From positions 372,475,009 through 372,539,008 of the forward strand of contig NC_081415.1 of the NCBI RefSeq assembly GCF_030272615.1: a stretch of 64,000 nt of DNA, read 5' to 3'. The translations under genes were made by a program, and so were the position numbers. A model generated the notes under the pieces. That model had not been told where the DNA came from and did not search any database. It was given only the letters and a program-made list of their open reading frames with translations. The DNA comes from Cryptomeria japonica (Eukaryota; Streptophyta; Pinopsida; Cupressales; Cupressaceae). Below are positions 1 to 11,999 of this stretch, piece after piece (the first letter of the stretch is position 1; each line of letters begins with the position of its first letter).

Positions 1-1018
1 TGTTAATTGGGAGGGAAATTCTTGAGGGAATTTTGTGGGTAGGAGCTTGTTGGATTCACGTGGGTGAACTCTTGTTCCTACCCGATTTTCTTGAGTTCTT
101 TCGAAGTCTTTGGCTTCATGTTTCATTTTGAAATTATTCGACTTGAAGGTAAGTTTTTACTAATTTCTCTCTTGTTTCTCAATGAAATTGGGTGATTCTT
201 GTTGCTATTAATCAACAAATGGATTTAGCATGTTTCTCCAATTTGAATTTTGGATTTTAGTTAAGATATAAATTTGTTGTGTTTTGAAATTTGAAAACAT
301 AGTTTTACAAAAGGAAATGCTGCCCAGTTTTTTTGGATGCCCGGATTATTGATTTTCTTGCACTTTTGGGTTGTTGTTCATCTATGGACCAGTGGGTTTT
401 CCTAGATTTTTGATTGGGTATGTTTGAAATTTAATATTTTTGGAAGTCCATCAATGGTGGATACCTCCATGATTGGTTTTGGTCAATTTGACCTTTTTTT
501 ATAAAATGTGAATTCGGTGTTTTTAATGTGATATTATCATATGAAGTAATAGTATCATATATGTACATTTAATTGTTGGATCGATTCAGATTCATTCTCT
601 TAGCATTTAGGGTCAAATGAGTATGTTTTGAATGCATATGAATATGTCAATGCATTTGGTACTTATTGACGGATTTTGGAATTGTTGGGCTCAATTGTGA
701 TATTATATGGCCTTGCATATTGGCATTTTGTTAAGAGTCTCATGTTTTGATTTACTTGAGCCTAGGGTAGGTAGTAGGACCAATAATGGGAGTGGTGTCC
801 AATGAGGGCCGAGGTACAAAGGGACCGCTAGTGTAACTCATTGGACATTTTGTAACCAAGTGAAAACTAATGAAACGTTAATAAAATAAACTAAGATAAA
901 TGGATGCCACTCTCATGGCCTTGAGTTCTTGTTGAGACTAAGGATGAGTTGGGAAGGCTTGACCATCCGTGGGGCATTGATCTAACAAGATTTAGTCTCC
1001 TCATCCATGTGAAAGGAC
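1..1018 (+). repeat. H repeat family, copy 1, left part
   Basis: This segment matches, in reverse orientation, about 48090-49110, and the match resumes after the Tat-old insertion at 39294. I recognise no protein in it. Both copies share a candidate 5' exon that ends in a splice-donor-like GAAG/GTAAGTTTTT at about 146-158; copy 2 reads AAAG/GTGAGTTTTT. In copy 2 a TATATATATA tract lies upstream, before this window's base 1, so the family looks like a transcription unit with an intron. The left end lies outside the window. It could be a non-coding LTR element or another class; no termini are resolved. Confidence 0.6.
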
Positions 1019-2191
1019 TGAACCAAGGGAAATCTAACAATGGTGAAAAGGTTAGTTTAAACACAAAAAACCATTAAATTCAAACAAAGCACAAAGAAAC
1101 TTTATACCTTGAAAGAAGTCCTCTTGTTCCTCGGTTTGAGTCTTCGGTGAAGCCAAGGATGCACCCCTCCTTAGCTTGATTGGATTGGCCCCTTGTAGAT
1201 TTTTGGATTTCTCTCCACACACAACAACACAATGGTAAATGGATGGATGATTAATGGATGCAAATGGATAACTAAGTGTGGTTGCCTAAATTTTCCTATA
1301 ATGGTGATGCTCTTAGATATGATTTTAGCTCTATTTCAACAACATGAGATTGTACTAAGATGAGATGAAGGGTCAAGATTGAAAGAGAGGGGTGAGGTGG
1401 ATTGAGAGGACAAGATGTGGAGACCAAGAGATTTGTCATAAAAGCATTTCTTATCTCCACACCCCTCAAGGTACATGGGGAAGAGATCCTCAAGTACACT
1501 GGGAGAATAAAAAGGAATTAAAAATTCCTTGGGGGAGGACAAGAGAATTAAAAATTCAAATAATGGATTACATGAGAAGAAGAGGAGAGAAAATAAATTT
1601 AAAATTCTTTGGGAAATGATGGAGCATTGGAGAGTGGGAAAATTTTAAATCCTTGAAATGACCAAAGTTAGTGCATTTAAGGTTTAGAAGGTGAGAGGAG
1701 ACAAGCCATTTATGGCAAGGAGTTGACTTGCTCCTAATCATGGTGATTAGGATTGTACAAATAATTAATGAAGAGATTAGGTGGAATAGTGCAGGATTAG
1801 AGAACAAGTGGGAAAGTTAGGAGGATTCGACAAGAGGAGAGAGAATGAGTGGAGGAATTAAAAATTGGAGAATGATAATGAAGCTTCTAGAAGAATTAAT
1901 TAGGCTAAGTGGGATTAGAAGAAGTGATTTGTAGGAATTACATAACTTAAGTTAATTAATTAAAATTTATTAACTTAAGGGGACTTAGAAGAATTAATTA
2001 TTTGGATGACTTTAGAAGGATGGAGAATAATTAATTTATTTAATAAATCAATTATTGGACTATAGTGACAGGATTAATTAAATTGAATTTAATTGACTCT
2101 GAGAAGAATGTGAATAACATAATTAAACAAATTAATTATGTAGAGGATAAATTAATTGAATATTTAATTTAATTATTTTTATACGTCTACA
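1019..2191 (-). repeat. 3' LTR of Tat-old
   Basis: It starts TGAACCAAG and ends GTCTACA on the plus strand, so it is TG...CA bounded, and it matches 38702-39288. The copy is 1173 bp; the partner at the other end is only about 587 bp because it lacks a segment equivalent to about 1535-2115 here. The right end is rich in short AT inverted repeats, as in the Tat-young LTR. The outer flank is AGGAC. Confidence 0.88.
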
Positions 2192-2206
2192 TTTTGCCCC
2201 TCTTTT
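2192..2206 (-). other. Polypurine tract of Tat-old
   Basis: On the minus strand this reads AAAAGAGGGGCAAAA directly before the LTR start TGTAGAC. It is almost identical to the tract of Tat-young (AAAGAGGGGCAAAA then TGTAGAC), which fixes the element's orientation. Confidence 0.9.
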
Positions 2207-2284
2207 ATGTAGGAGCAAAATTGGCGGTGGGTAAAAGACAAAAAAAGATGCCCCAGCGTGAAGACACAGGTGGTATATGCCCCC

Positions 2285-2324
2285 TCGAGAATTTAACCAA
2301 TTTTTTTTTTGGGAAAATTCTCGA
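2285..2324. other. Conserved inverted repeat near polypurine tract (Tat-old)
   Basis: The arms TCGAGAATTT (2285-2294) and AAATTCTCGA (2315-2324) are perfect complements around a 20 nt loop. The preceding motif TATGCCCCCTCGAGA is shared with Tat-young, where the arms have a different but still perfectly paired sequence (25863-25911). Confidence 0.7.
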
Positions 2325-2446
2325 AAAAGAAGAAAACAACAAAAAGAAGGGAAATGGAAAGAGGAAAATGGGAGAAAGAAAAAAGATTTGCAGGAAAGCG
2401 AGAGAAAATGGGGAGCGAGAAAGAAAACGGGGACATAGGGGGGCCC

Positions 2447-2454
2447 TATATAAG
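2447..2454 (+). promoter_or_regulatory. TATA box of antisense gene in Tat-old
   Basis: TATATAAG lies in a GC-rich setting about 85 bp upstream of the candidate start codon at 2532. Tat-young has a TATA-like sequence about 95 bp upstream of the equivalent start. No transcript evidence is available here. Confidence 0.6.
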
Positions 2455-2531
2455 CCACACGGGGCCCTAGGAGAGGTCATTGTCACACATACACCTTGGA
2501 GATTTGGAGAACCCAGAGCACTAGGAGAGAG

Positions 2532-5181
2532 ATGGCACGCATCCCACACCATGAGCACTGCACAGAGAGAGTCAGAGGCTTCCAACAATCGACCAAGTAA
2601 GGCCCACCAGTATGTACCATAAACCCTCTTTATCATTTAATAGTTTAGGGTGTTTATTAGGGGTAATAATTAGGGGTACAATTGGTCAGGGCGTAGACGT
2701 CAATCACTAGATCGATGTCTATGCAAGGGTTCGATGCCTGTGCAGGAAATTAACATCTACATAGGTGCCAAATAGGCTCAAGGAGGCTGATACCTATCCA
2801 CATAAGCGAATACTGTCTGCATGGATGTCGGTCTACAGGCATAGAGAAAAAAGGGGGGATAGACTAAGGATTGACATCTTCACTCTGCTGATCGACGTTT
2901 GTGCCGCGGTTTTGACGTCTCCACCTAAAAGGGAAAAATAGGAAAAAGAGAGATAGAGGAAAAAGGGAAGAAGGGTCTGGGGATCACATAGATGCCCCAC
3001 AAGGTAGAGTAGGCTAGAAATAAGATAGAATAAGAAGGTTAATGAGATGATTCTGTTGGGAGCAAGTGAATCTTGATCCTATTACTTCTTGGGAGCACTG
3101 CTCGTCGATGATGGCATTGTACATGTAGTTGGGGAGAGACAAGTGAGAGATACACATCGTGGTAGGATTGGGGTTCATGAGCAGGTGGTCACGGATCCAA
3201 GCACACATAGCAATGATGACAATGCTTGTAGAGAGATGGGATAGCGAGACATGTACCTTCCATTTGCCTATAGGTGAGGCCAGCATCACATTGCTTGATG
3301 TCTGGAAAATGTTAAAGGTGCCCATCAGAGGAGTGATCCCAAAGTACAGATTAGACTATGGGGATTACTATCTTTGCAACATTTTTGAGTGTGAGAATCT
3401 ACCTATGGATCGAAAGAGGATGCAGCTTGGAGAGGCCATATGGATTTGACATATTCCATGCTTGGTTTTGTTTGTTTGTGGACTAATTAGCGGGCAAATG
3501 ATGCCCGAACGTAGCAGTCATGGATTCTCGCTCGGATGGGGCCGATGTGTTTACTGTATGCTCAAGGAATGCATAGAGTATGCATGGGGGGCCGCTATAC
3601 TCAACTAGTTGTATCATTACATGCATATGTGTGTATACTAAGTTTATAGGAACCTCAGGACAAGTGTCACTATTATATATACCTGGGCTTGGGAGCACAT
3701 TGTAGTGATGCGGCCCATTGGAGTCCAGAATTGATGACATCAATTTCCATACGTAGTTTACTATAGAGGCCTATTGGAATACACCTACGTCGACGTGCTA
3801 TGGTTTTGGAGGAGGATTTTTGATGAGATTGTGTTCTTCACCTGGAGGCCATATCTAGATAGTGAGAGATAGAGGGGGGATTGGCAACTGGTGTTTCTTT
3901 AGAGCGAATGTTAGCTATTTAGGTGCACCATCCACGTCATTGATTAGTACATGTCCCATTGGGTGATGAGATAGTTTGGTCACATATAGGATATCATGGG
4001 ACATGATCACACACATCCTCGGATTAAGAGGGAGACAACCACATGGGGACAAGTGGTGGGCCCTTTTGAAGTTAGACTCAGTTGGACAGGTATAGAGATG
4101 ATCCCATGGGAGGAGATACTATAGGAAAGAGAGGATCCTGGATGTACAAGAGCCTACACATGCTGGTGGGAGACCCATAGGCCAGTTCGTTTGAGCGTTC
4201 CTAGAGTTTTGGATCCTAATGAGATTGCACCATCTATAGATGAGGTTGTCGGAAATGAGGGCAATGCACCAAGAGAGGGGGAGGCTACTGGAGGAGCCAA
4301 GAGATATGCACCAAGAGGGGGAGGTAGGGGTCAACAACAAGTGTCAAGGAGGATGGGATGAAGACAACATGTACCTCAAGTAGAGGTGCCTTTATAGGTA
4401 TAGGTGCCAATAGGGCATATTGGAGGAGATGGTGTAGAGCTGATGGATATACTGGTCAATGGGGGAGGACAGGAGGGAGGAGAGGCAGAGAAGGGACAAG
4501 TATTGCTGGCTAAGAATGATCAGGCCATTTTGTCTAGGGATACAAAGAGGGTGAGTGCTCAGAGCTTAGAGGACCAGCTTTTGATTGAGATGCAACAGGT
4601 AGAACAGGAGAAGGCTCAGGCAGACATCCTTCAGGAGGAGGTGGATCACTTGAGGAGGGAGGGGGATGCCTTGAGAGAGGATCCACAAACTATCATCTCT
4701 GAGAGGGATAGTTTACAGGTGTAGTCAGATGCGGTCTAGTGGATGGTAGAGGGGGTCAAGAGTGGAGGGGTGATAGGGAAGATTTGAGAGAAGATGTTAT
4801 GCATGGATGACAAGCTATATACCCTCCAAGACCAACTAAGAAGAGAGGAGACAAATGCTACTAGGATCAAGAGAGATGTCACTCGACAGTTACTAGCTCT
4901 TGGTGGATTAGGGCCCCTCCTATCCAAGATCACAATGGTCAGGCAGTAGGCAAAGAGGATGGGGAGGGAAAATCATTACTACAAGGATCTCTATCATTAG
5001 GTCATACTCGGAGATGAGCGAGCACCCTCCTACGTTGAGAGTACTAGATCCCACAGGACGTAGAGCTAGCAGTCAGGTGCCTCAATGGGGACGAGGGTAC
5101 CTCGACTAGCAATAGGTGGTCCCTCAAGTTCAGGAGCAGGAGGATGAGGTGATAGAGAAAGCACAGGCTAGTGCTCTATGA
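2532..5181 (+). pseudogene. Antisense plant-mobile-domain-like gene of Tat-old (decayed)
   Basis: This runs opposite to gag-pol. Exon 1 (2532-2596) starts MARIPHHEH and contains RVRGFQQ, matching RVRRFQR in exon 1 of the Tat-young copy; it ends at a donor CAA/GTAAGG (GT at 2597). The intron region holds GTCT-type motif repeats (about 2685-2930). The main body is clearest at 3159-3449, with TCTFHLPIGE and a following LLDVWKMLKVPIRG, the signature region of the plant mobile domain family. Beyond it, similarity to Tat-young continues through stops and frameshifts (GLISG, LGWG, EYAWG, VFFTWRPYLD) to about 3900. A coiled-coil-like, Glu/Gln-rich stretch at about 4540-4720 corresponds to the C-terminal coil of the young copy. 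Function is unknown. The start and intron are inferred from comparison with Tat-young. Confidence 0.72.
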
Positions 5182-7400
5182 TGTATATGTGACACATTTT
5201 TTTACCCTCTGGGGCTGATATCATTGTACTATAGTTGGACACGTTAATTTTTTTGATATATATAAGATGGATGCAGTTTTGGCGGTGAGATACATGTGTA
5301 TTTATCATGGACTATACATGGAATTTTATTATATGTGATGGATGATGATTATGATTTTAGGATATGATGCATGTGATTTGACTTATTTGTGATGGGATAT
5401 GAATGGGTGTATGGATATGTATGCTTATTATGTTCTAACATAGTTGTGAATGCAGGCTGTGTGTATGTGATGTATGCCTATATGATATGCAATTTTTACC
5501 TATCATGTTGTGATTATATTTATCCCGTGATGTATGATTTGATGTGTATGCTATATGTATTCAATGCACATGGATGTCCTGTGTTGTTTTAAATCAATGT
5601 AAATTCCTTTATTTCCACTGATGTTTTATAGATCATGTTTTTATTATATGTGGAAATTGTAATGAGAATATGATCATGGTTTGATCTTTTTTTGTACATA
5701 TGATTTGATAGATGCAATGCAATATGAAATATTCTAGATGAATGTGATGTGTATGAAAAATGGAATGAATGCAATATGAATGAATTTATGTATGAATGCA
5801 ATGAATGGACCTAAAAGATGGAATGTAATGAAAATGGATTTATAATGAATGCAACTTATTATTTTGTGAATGAATGCAATTACAAAATGCCCCTAAATGG
5901 TAATGCAAATACAGTAATGATATAATAATAATAGAAATGAGTCTATATGATAAATGATAATGGGAGTGAAATAACAAAAATGTAATAATGATGACAAAAT
6001 ATGAATTGATAATGATAATATGATAAAATGTACCTAAAATGAATATGCAACTAGCTAAATGTATAGGTAATGAAGTGTGCCACTATATAAAAAATGCAAC
6101 TTCATGATAATGGGGTAGTTTTTGTAATGTGCCAACTATAATACAATGATAGAGGGCTAGACAGGAGAATAAAGAAAAGTGAATAAATTGAGGTCTCCAC
6201 AATGAAAAGGAGTGATGGGATGAAATGTAAAATGGAGTGTATGGAGTGGAGGGTAATTTGTTGTTGTGTATATGTGGAGAGAAAACCTAGTTTTAATATT
6301 GCCCAGGATAATCTACATCACTGATTATAGGAATCAAGATGTTATGAGGTTCCAAGGCATGTACTAGTCTCTCAAACAATAGGGATCTCTTGCACACAAT
6401 CACGTAAACACCATAATAATGTAAATGAGAGACTGTAGGTTCGTACAAGAGAGACCATCAAAAATGCCATACCACAAAACATGCCCCAGTATACACCCAC
6501 CGAAAACATACCAAGATATAGAATGATCCTAGCAGTTGTAGATAGGAGTAGTCATAGGATAAAAAGATGCAAATCAAAGAAACAAGACAAATCATGCAAA
6601 CAAAATGCACAAGGCCAACTAACATCATTGCCAAGAGCAGAATGATGACTTAGGATGGTAATGTTGGACATGGGAAGGATACATCCCGATGGGCAAAGGG
6701 TGATTGACAATATTGTTTAGGCAATAAAGCATATGGTCAATGCAAGTACATGCAGGTGTAGGACTGATTGTTTGGACTTGGTTAGGTTCATGTGGATGGG
6801 TGTTTGGATGACATGAAAGTCAAGAAGAAGCTCATCTTGATGGGATAAGCTTAGATATCAAGGGAAAGCTCAGTGTGGTGGGATAAAATCTTAGTGTGAT
6901 GGGACAATCCTTATTCATAGTTCAGACAAAGAATCATCATCTCGAGGTGGGGCAAAAGGGGAAGCAAACCTTCTTAATTGCGGATAATTCAAAAATCATT
7001 CAAATTACATTGTGAATGGGTGTTGATGCAAGTTGAGTAGTAAATTATGGATTGGAGGTGTATTAATTCCTGACAACACTAATGTAATATGGAGGCTAGA
7101 TGGGGAAGGGACAAATGGTCAAGACAGGAACATTCTGCACAGATGCCCTTAAAGGGTTCATGGAGACAAAAATTGGGTGAATTCATTCCTGACATCGCTA
7201 ATGAAATATGGAAAATGGGTGAGCAACTCATTTGGTGGGGGAAGAAGGCACCCAATTAATTGCTTACATGTAAAAATATGGATGTCAGGCAAGACGGTTG
7301 GAGAGGAATACGTCGTGTCAAAAGAGTCAGTTTGTCCTATAGGATGGTGGATCTTGCTTATTTATCTTGACATCTGAAACAAGTTTTTAATCAAGGTACT
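5182..7400. other. Non-coding spacer between antisense gene and pol of Tat-old
   Basis: I find no convincing coding region. The part to about 6080 is AT-rich with many short ATGAATGCAAT-type repetitions. The rest, including two near-copies of a GCTCAGTGTGGTGGGATAA-type phrase around 6840-6905, resembles nothing I know. It is the equivalent of 21363-22860 in Tat-young. Confidence 0.5.
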
Positions 7401-7407
7401 TTCCCAT

Positions 7408-7430
7408 AGTGCCACAAAGTGGTTTTCACT
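7408..7430 (-). other. A-bulge hairpin module, Tat-old
   Basis: Read on the minus strand the order is AGTG, AAAA, CCAC, loop TTT, GTGG, CACT. Both helices pair perfectly and four adenines are bulged on the 5' side. The Tat-young equivalent (21300-21323) has GGTG/CGCC as the outer helix, so both strands of the helix changed together. The context before it (CGTCCA) is shared too. Confidence 0.75.
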
Positions 7431-7447
7431 AATGGACGAATTGATTT

Positions 7448-7532
7448 TTCTTGACCTTTTTTTTGTTTTTTTCATTTTTTGGTATTTTTATGATTTTTTT
7501 ATTTTTTTATTTTTTTATTTTATTTTTGAAAA
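7448..7532 (-). repeat. A-rich tract after pol of Tat-old
   Basis: The plus strand is a run of T blocks with single-base interruptions, so the element's own strand is A-rich. It lies between the pol end (about 7553) and the A-bulge hairpin, exactly where Tat-young has its A-rich repeat (21088-21200). Confidence 0.65.
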
Positions 7533-7552
7533 ACTAGTAACCTCTGAAGACT

Positions 7553-8660
7553 AGGCATATAACCTTTTCAGATGCATGATTTTCATAGGTTCATCCAAAG
7601 GATCTCCTTCAACAGTAGCCAATTAATAGGAACCTAATCCATGTTTTGTTGTGATCACATATTGTCCAAGCCAATTAGGCTCAAACTTGCCTTTCTTCTC
7701 ACGATCCTATAGATTTCTTTGATTTTCCATAAGCACCAAGTCACCAATGTCAAATTCACGGCTTCAAATTTTTTTTGTTGTAGCTTAGCCATAGGCGATT
7801 TTGATAAACCTAAAGATGATTTAAGGCCTTGAGGTGCCTTTCGTCCAGCTGTACTAGCTCTAACACTTTGGCAACTCTATATTCTTCATCAGGAAGAATA
7901 TTCTGCAATGAAAGCCTGAGTGATGGGATCTCAATTTCAAGGGGGAGGACAACTTCAGAACCAAAGACTACAGAATATGGGGTGGCACTTGTGGCTGTGC
8001 GGATTCTTGTGCAGTAGGCCTAGAGGATGGGATGGAGTTGCAAGTGCCAATCACGACCGAATTCATTGATTGTTTTCTTGAGGATTTTGATAAGGGTTTT
8101 CTTTGAAGCCTCAACTTGACCATTACCTTACGTGTAATATGGAATGAAAAAGCAGTGTTGAATGGAAAAATTTTGGCATAATTCTTTAACATATGGATTC
8201 TTGAAAGGTCTACCATTAATTGTGATGATTACCTTAGGGATTCCATAGCGGCAGATGGGGTAGTTCAGGATGAACTTGGAAATATGTTTGCTAGTTGTGA
8301 AAGTGAGTGGTATGGCTTCCACCCACTTAGTGAAGTATTCTGTGGCAGTTATTATGAATTTGTGGCCATTGGATGAGGCAAGGTGGATTTTGCCTATGAG
8401 ATCAAGGACCCATTGAGAGAAGGGCCATGGTGTGATAAACGACTGTAGATCCTGAGAAGGTGCATGAATTTTGTCACCATGCTTCTGACAATGGATACAT
8501 TTCTTCACATACTGGTATGCATCTTCTTCCATTGTGGGCTAGTAGTATCCTATGCACAAGAGATTCTTAGCCAACATGATGCCACTTGAGTGTACTCCAC
8601 AAATACCTCTGTGCACTTCATGTAGTGCCCATTTAGCCTATTTTTTATCTAAACACCTTA
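7553..8660 (-). pseudogene. Integrase of Tat-old (decayed)
   Basis: The clearest stretch, 8532-8128, shows the zinc-finger end (CIHCQKHGD), the catalytic-core opening VLDLIGKIH and the second-aspartate region, where ITDNGRPF has become ITINGRPF, so a catalytic Asp is lost. Similarity to the Tat-young integrase continues through frameshifts to about 7553, ending in an equivalent of MHLHRFYT. Integrase inserts the cDNA into host DNA; this copy cannot work. No chromodomain is visible. Confidence 0.85.
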
Positions 8661-9081
8661 GGAGGGATCCATCAAAATTCCTTTGGAAGAGAGTGTCACC
8701 AAGGATAGTATATTGAGCGGATCATCAGATGGCGATTTTATATTGGGTTTTATTGAGGTGGGGTGGAATGATGTTGTCTCATAGGTAGGCAAAGTATTCT
8801 TGATACTAAGGGGAGTCATAACCAATGAGGGCACACACCATTTTAGATTCGGGGACATCATATGTCGGAATTAGGAGTTGCTCAACCAATAACTCACACT
8901 TCTGACTATTTGTCAGCATCTGGAGGAGGGAACCAATTGTAGCCATAGCATCAACAACATGATTGTTCATCCTAGGAATCGGATCAAACTAGATAAGAGT
9001 GAAATGTTGCTTGAGGTCTTAAACCATGCTGCGATAAGGAAGCAACTTGTCATCCTTTGTCTGATATTCATCATTTACTTG

Positions 9082-9297
9082 TTATATGACAAGTTGAGAA
9101 TCACTGTAGACCTGAAATTTTGTTATCTTCCATTGGATAACCAAACAAAGCCCAATGATTAATGCTTCATACTCTGCTATGTTATTGGTACATGCAAATG
9201 CTATCTTGTATGACTTCAAGATGCAATCTCCTTGAGGTGTTACAAGCAAGATACCTGTTCCCGTTCCATTTTGTGTGCAGGAGCCGTCAAAATACAA
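9082..9297 (-). pseudogene. Second RNase H domain of Tat-old (decayed)
   Basis: The stretch opens with YFDGSCTQNGTGTGI and contains NNIAEYEALIIGL and VYSDSQLVI, matching the extra RNase H of Tat-young at its residues about 1913-2030. The Asp/Glu/Asp catalytic positions visible here are kept. Flanking sequence to about 8960 carries further broken similarity. Two RNase H domains in one Pol are typical of the Tat (Ogre-like) lineage. Confidence 0.82.
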
Positions 9298-9564
9298 CTA
9301 CCATTTTGAAGATGTAGTGACAGTCATAATGGAATCATCAGGTAATTCTATGATAAGAGGGTGATCTCCTTATGAGGGGGTATCAACCAATTGATCTGCT
9401 ATGACTTGTCTTTTGATTGTTTTTCAGTCCACATAATCAAAGTCAAATTCACTCAAAAACGTAACTCATTTTGTTGTACATCTAGTGAGAGCCACTTTGG
9501 ATAACAAGTAATTGAGAGGATCGATCTTTTCTATTAGCTTAGTCTTGTTGTTGAACATGTAGTG

Positions 9565-10427
9565 TCATAGTTTCTGTGTGCTGAAGTCAAATGCAAGGCA
9601 AGCTCTTTCTATGGGGGTATAATTGAGCTCATACCCTACAAGAGTGTGGTTGATATAGTAGATTTCATGTTCTTTACCATTGTCATTTGTTTGTGCTAGT
9701 AATGCCCCCAGTGCCACTATAGTTGTTGATATGTACAAAAAAAGGGGTTGTCCTGGGATTGTTGGCATCAATATTGGAGGGGAGGCTAGGTATTATTTTA
9801 ACTTATCAAAGACATTTTGACATAGACAATACCATTTGAATTTGGTATCTTTGCATAGGAGGTGTGCCAATGGGTGACACTTATCTGCCAGTTGTGCAAT
9901 GAATCTACAAATAGACTGGAGTTTCCCTTGGAGGCTGCAAAATTGTCTAAGTGTCTTAGGAAGAGGCATTTCCATTATAGCTTTCACTTTTGTGGGATCC
10001 ACCTCAATGCCTCTACGAGAGACTATAAACCCTAGGAGTTTTCCTAACATAACTCCAAAGACACATTTCTTAGGATTTAGGCATAGCTTATATTTCTCAA
10101 GTCTCTTGAAGATTTGCCTTAAGACTAGAATGTGTTCATCTCTTGTTTTTGAGTTGCCTAGGAGATCCTCTACATAGTCTTCCATTATTTTGTGCAAGAG
10201 GTTATGGAAGACCAAAGGGCATGACTTGATAGAAAAAGGTACCTCAAGGTGTTGTAATGTTGTCTTATGTTTATCTTCTTCAACAATCCTTATTTGATTG
10301 TACCCAACAAAACCATCCATCAAGGAAAGCATCTCATGTCTGGTCATGAGATCTATGATCATATCTATGTTGGGCAATGGAAATTCATCTTTCAAACATA
10401 CTTTATTGAGATCTCTGAAGTCGGTAC
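9565..10427 (-). pseudogene. Reverse transcriptase C-terminal part and first RNase H of Tat-old
   Basis: From the insertion point of Tat-young, similarity resumes with DFRDLNKVCLKDEF and continues through LSLMDGFVGYNQIRI, EDYVEDLL (the YVDD box is changed to YVED), LNPKKCVFGV and FIAQLADKC. The first RNase H follows at 9771-9565 (VGYELNYTPIERACLAFDF). A stretch around RT motif B is altered (LQHLEVPFSIKSC) and stops occur, so it is not functional. The 5' half of the same gene lies at 26788-27205, 16.4 kb away. Confidence 0.88.
10423..10427 (+). repeat. Target-site duplication of Tat-young, left
   Basis: GGTAC immediately precedes the 5' LTR and recurs at 26783-26787 right after the 3' LTR. 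A perfect 5 bp duplication is expected for a Ty3/gypsy insertion. Confidence 0.95.
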
Positions 10428-11199
10428 TGTAGACACCCAAAATTGTCATGTCTAATTAAATAAATATTTTATTTATTTAATTATCTAAGCCTAATTCTTC
10501 TATTAATTAAATAAATCTTTATTTATTTAATTAATTCATTTATCCTCTTCTAGCCTTATTTCTCATTTAAATAAATACATTTATTTATTTAAATTATCCC
10601 TTTCCTAAATTAAATAAATATTTTATTTATTTAATTGTCCTACTTCTTCTATTAATTAAATAAATCTTTATTTATTTACAGATGACACATGTCATTCATC
10701 TCTTATTTCCTACACTACCTACCTCTTTCATTATTTTGGTATTTCTTATACCTACCCTCTAATCCTAGCCGACCTCCTTTTTACACCTCTCAATCTTAAC
10801 CCTCCATTTCTTATTGTGTCTTCTATTTAAGGAGATGCTTTCTTCATTGACAAACCCTAATGACATATCCTAATGATTAATGACTAATTTTGGAGGACTT
10901 AACTACACTACAATTCTACTTGCAACCACATTCCGTTCTTTGTTGAGCTCTTGTGCATATAAAAATCTGAGAGCAAGCATATTAAACAAGATCAATGGAG
11001 ATAGGAAGAATGGAGATCAAAACCCTAGTGGACATGTGATGGTATAATCTTTGTGATTTTTGAGTTATTTTGCATTGTCTTAGGTTATCTTCATATGTTA
11101 TGGTGGATCTTTGTTCATTGTTAGGCTAGGGTTTGGTGGTTGAATCCATTTTAGTCTTTCAATATTGTTGTTTATTGCTATCCATTTTCACCATATACA
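10428..11199 (+). repeat. 5' LTR of Tat-young
   Basis: It starts TGTAGACACCC and ends ATATACA, and is 772 bp, the same length as the 3' LTR. The first quarter holds five AT-rich hairpins (10453-10678). A TATA-like CTATTTAAGG at about 10826 is the best core-promoter candidate. Confidence 0.96.
10453..10678. repeat. Five AT-rich hairpins in U3
   Basis: Perfect inverted repeats have arms at 10453-10465/10471-10483 (13 bp), 10502-10515/10522-10535 (14 bp), 10565-10576/10583-10594 (12 bp), 10608-10619/10625-10636 (12 bp) and 10657-10664/10671-10678 (8 bp). All are variants of TTAAATAAAT with short loops, separated by pyrimidine-rich spacers. The array is repeated in the 3' LTR. Confidence 0.85.
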
Positions 11200-11202
11200 T
11201 TT

Positions 11203-11221
11203 TGGCACGCCCGGTGGGACC
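11203..11221 (+). other. Primer-binding site of Tat-young
   Basis: TGGCACGCCCGGTGGGACC starts three bases after the LTR. TGG is the expected complement of the tRNA CCA end. I cannot assign the tRNA from memory. Tat-old has TGGAATGCCCGGTGGGACC at the same place. Confidence 0.75.
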
Positions 11222-11339
11222 TTTGTCCCTTTGCATTTAACATTTTTGTTGCAGATTTTGCATTTTGAAGTTGCAGATCGGACGATTTCGACGACATTTT
11301 AGGTTTTTTCCGCGTTTGCAAGTGTTCGGATCGCGTTTT

Positions 11340-11610
11340 TGTATTTCAGAGGCGTCTGTGATATCTTGGATCGCGTCTGTGTTTCTGTCATTTTCTATTT
11401 TTGCAGGTTTCTGAAAGTCGCGTCTGTGATCCCGAATCGCGTCTGTGATCCCGAATCGCGTCTGTAATCCCTAATCGCGTCTGTGAACCATCTGATCGCG
11501 TCTGCAGAAAAAAAAGGCGTCTGTGTTCTGAAATCACGTCTGCGAATCACAGAACCGCGTCTATGTTGGACAGACGCGTCTGTGTCTGGTATAACAGCGT
11601 CTGTGCATTC
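11340..11610 (+). repeat. GCGTCTGTG motif array 1
   Basis: About twelve copies of a GCGTCTGTG nonamer or close variants lie in this stretch, several joined by ATCCCGAAT-like spacers, others unevenly spaced. The motif recurs at 12820-13100 and, on the other strand, at 25150-25490. Confidence 0.85.
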
Positions 11611-11999
11611 TGTTTTGCAAATTTTTTTTAAGTTTTTCGATTCGGGTTTTCGGATTTTGTACTTAGGGTTTCAGATCTGGTTTATTTTTGGCTAACCTTT
11701 GCAGATCTAGCTAACCTGGTTTGTGCAGCTTGCTTTGGAGGCAAATACGTTTTTGTTGAAGGCCCCTTTTCACAAAGTCTTTTTGGGTTTTCTTAAAATT
11801 TACCTAACTTGTGTGCTTGCAGGAAGGGGTTATCATTTGAAACAGCCCAAACTACTAACAATTTTGTTACAGGGCCTTAGCTAGGGTTTTGTAATTTTAT
11901 TTGTGTGCCTTGTCTTCATAGCTTAGCAAACACTTCAATTGGTGCACTAAAATTGAACCATTGTCTTTTGTGTCTTGAGCAATAGGCTCTTTTTGTTTA

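Noticed and set aside
2194-2636. Two overlapping 142-143 codon frames near the Tat-old 3' LTR
   Set aside because: Low-complexity Lys/Arg/Glu or Phe/Ser composition, overlapping a purine-rich tract, the TATA box and exon 1 of the antisense gene.
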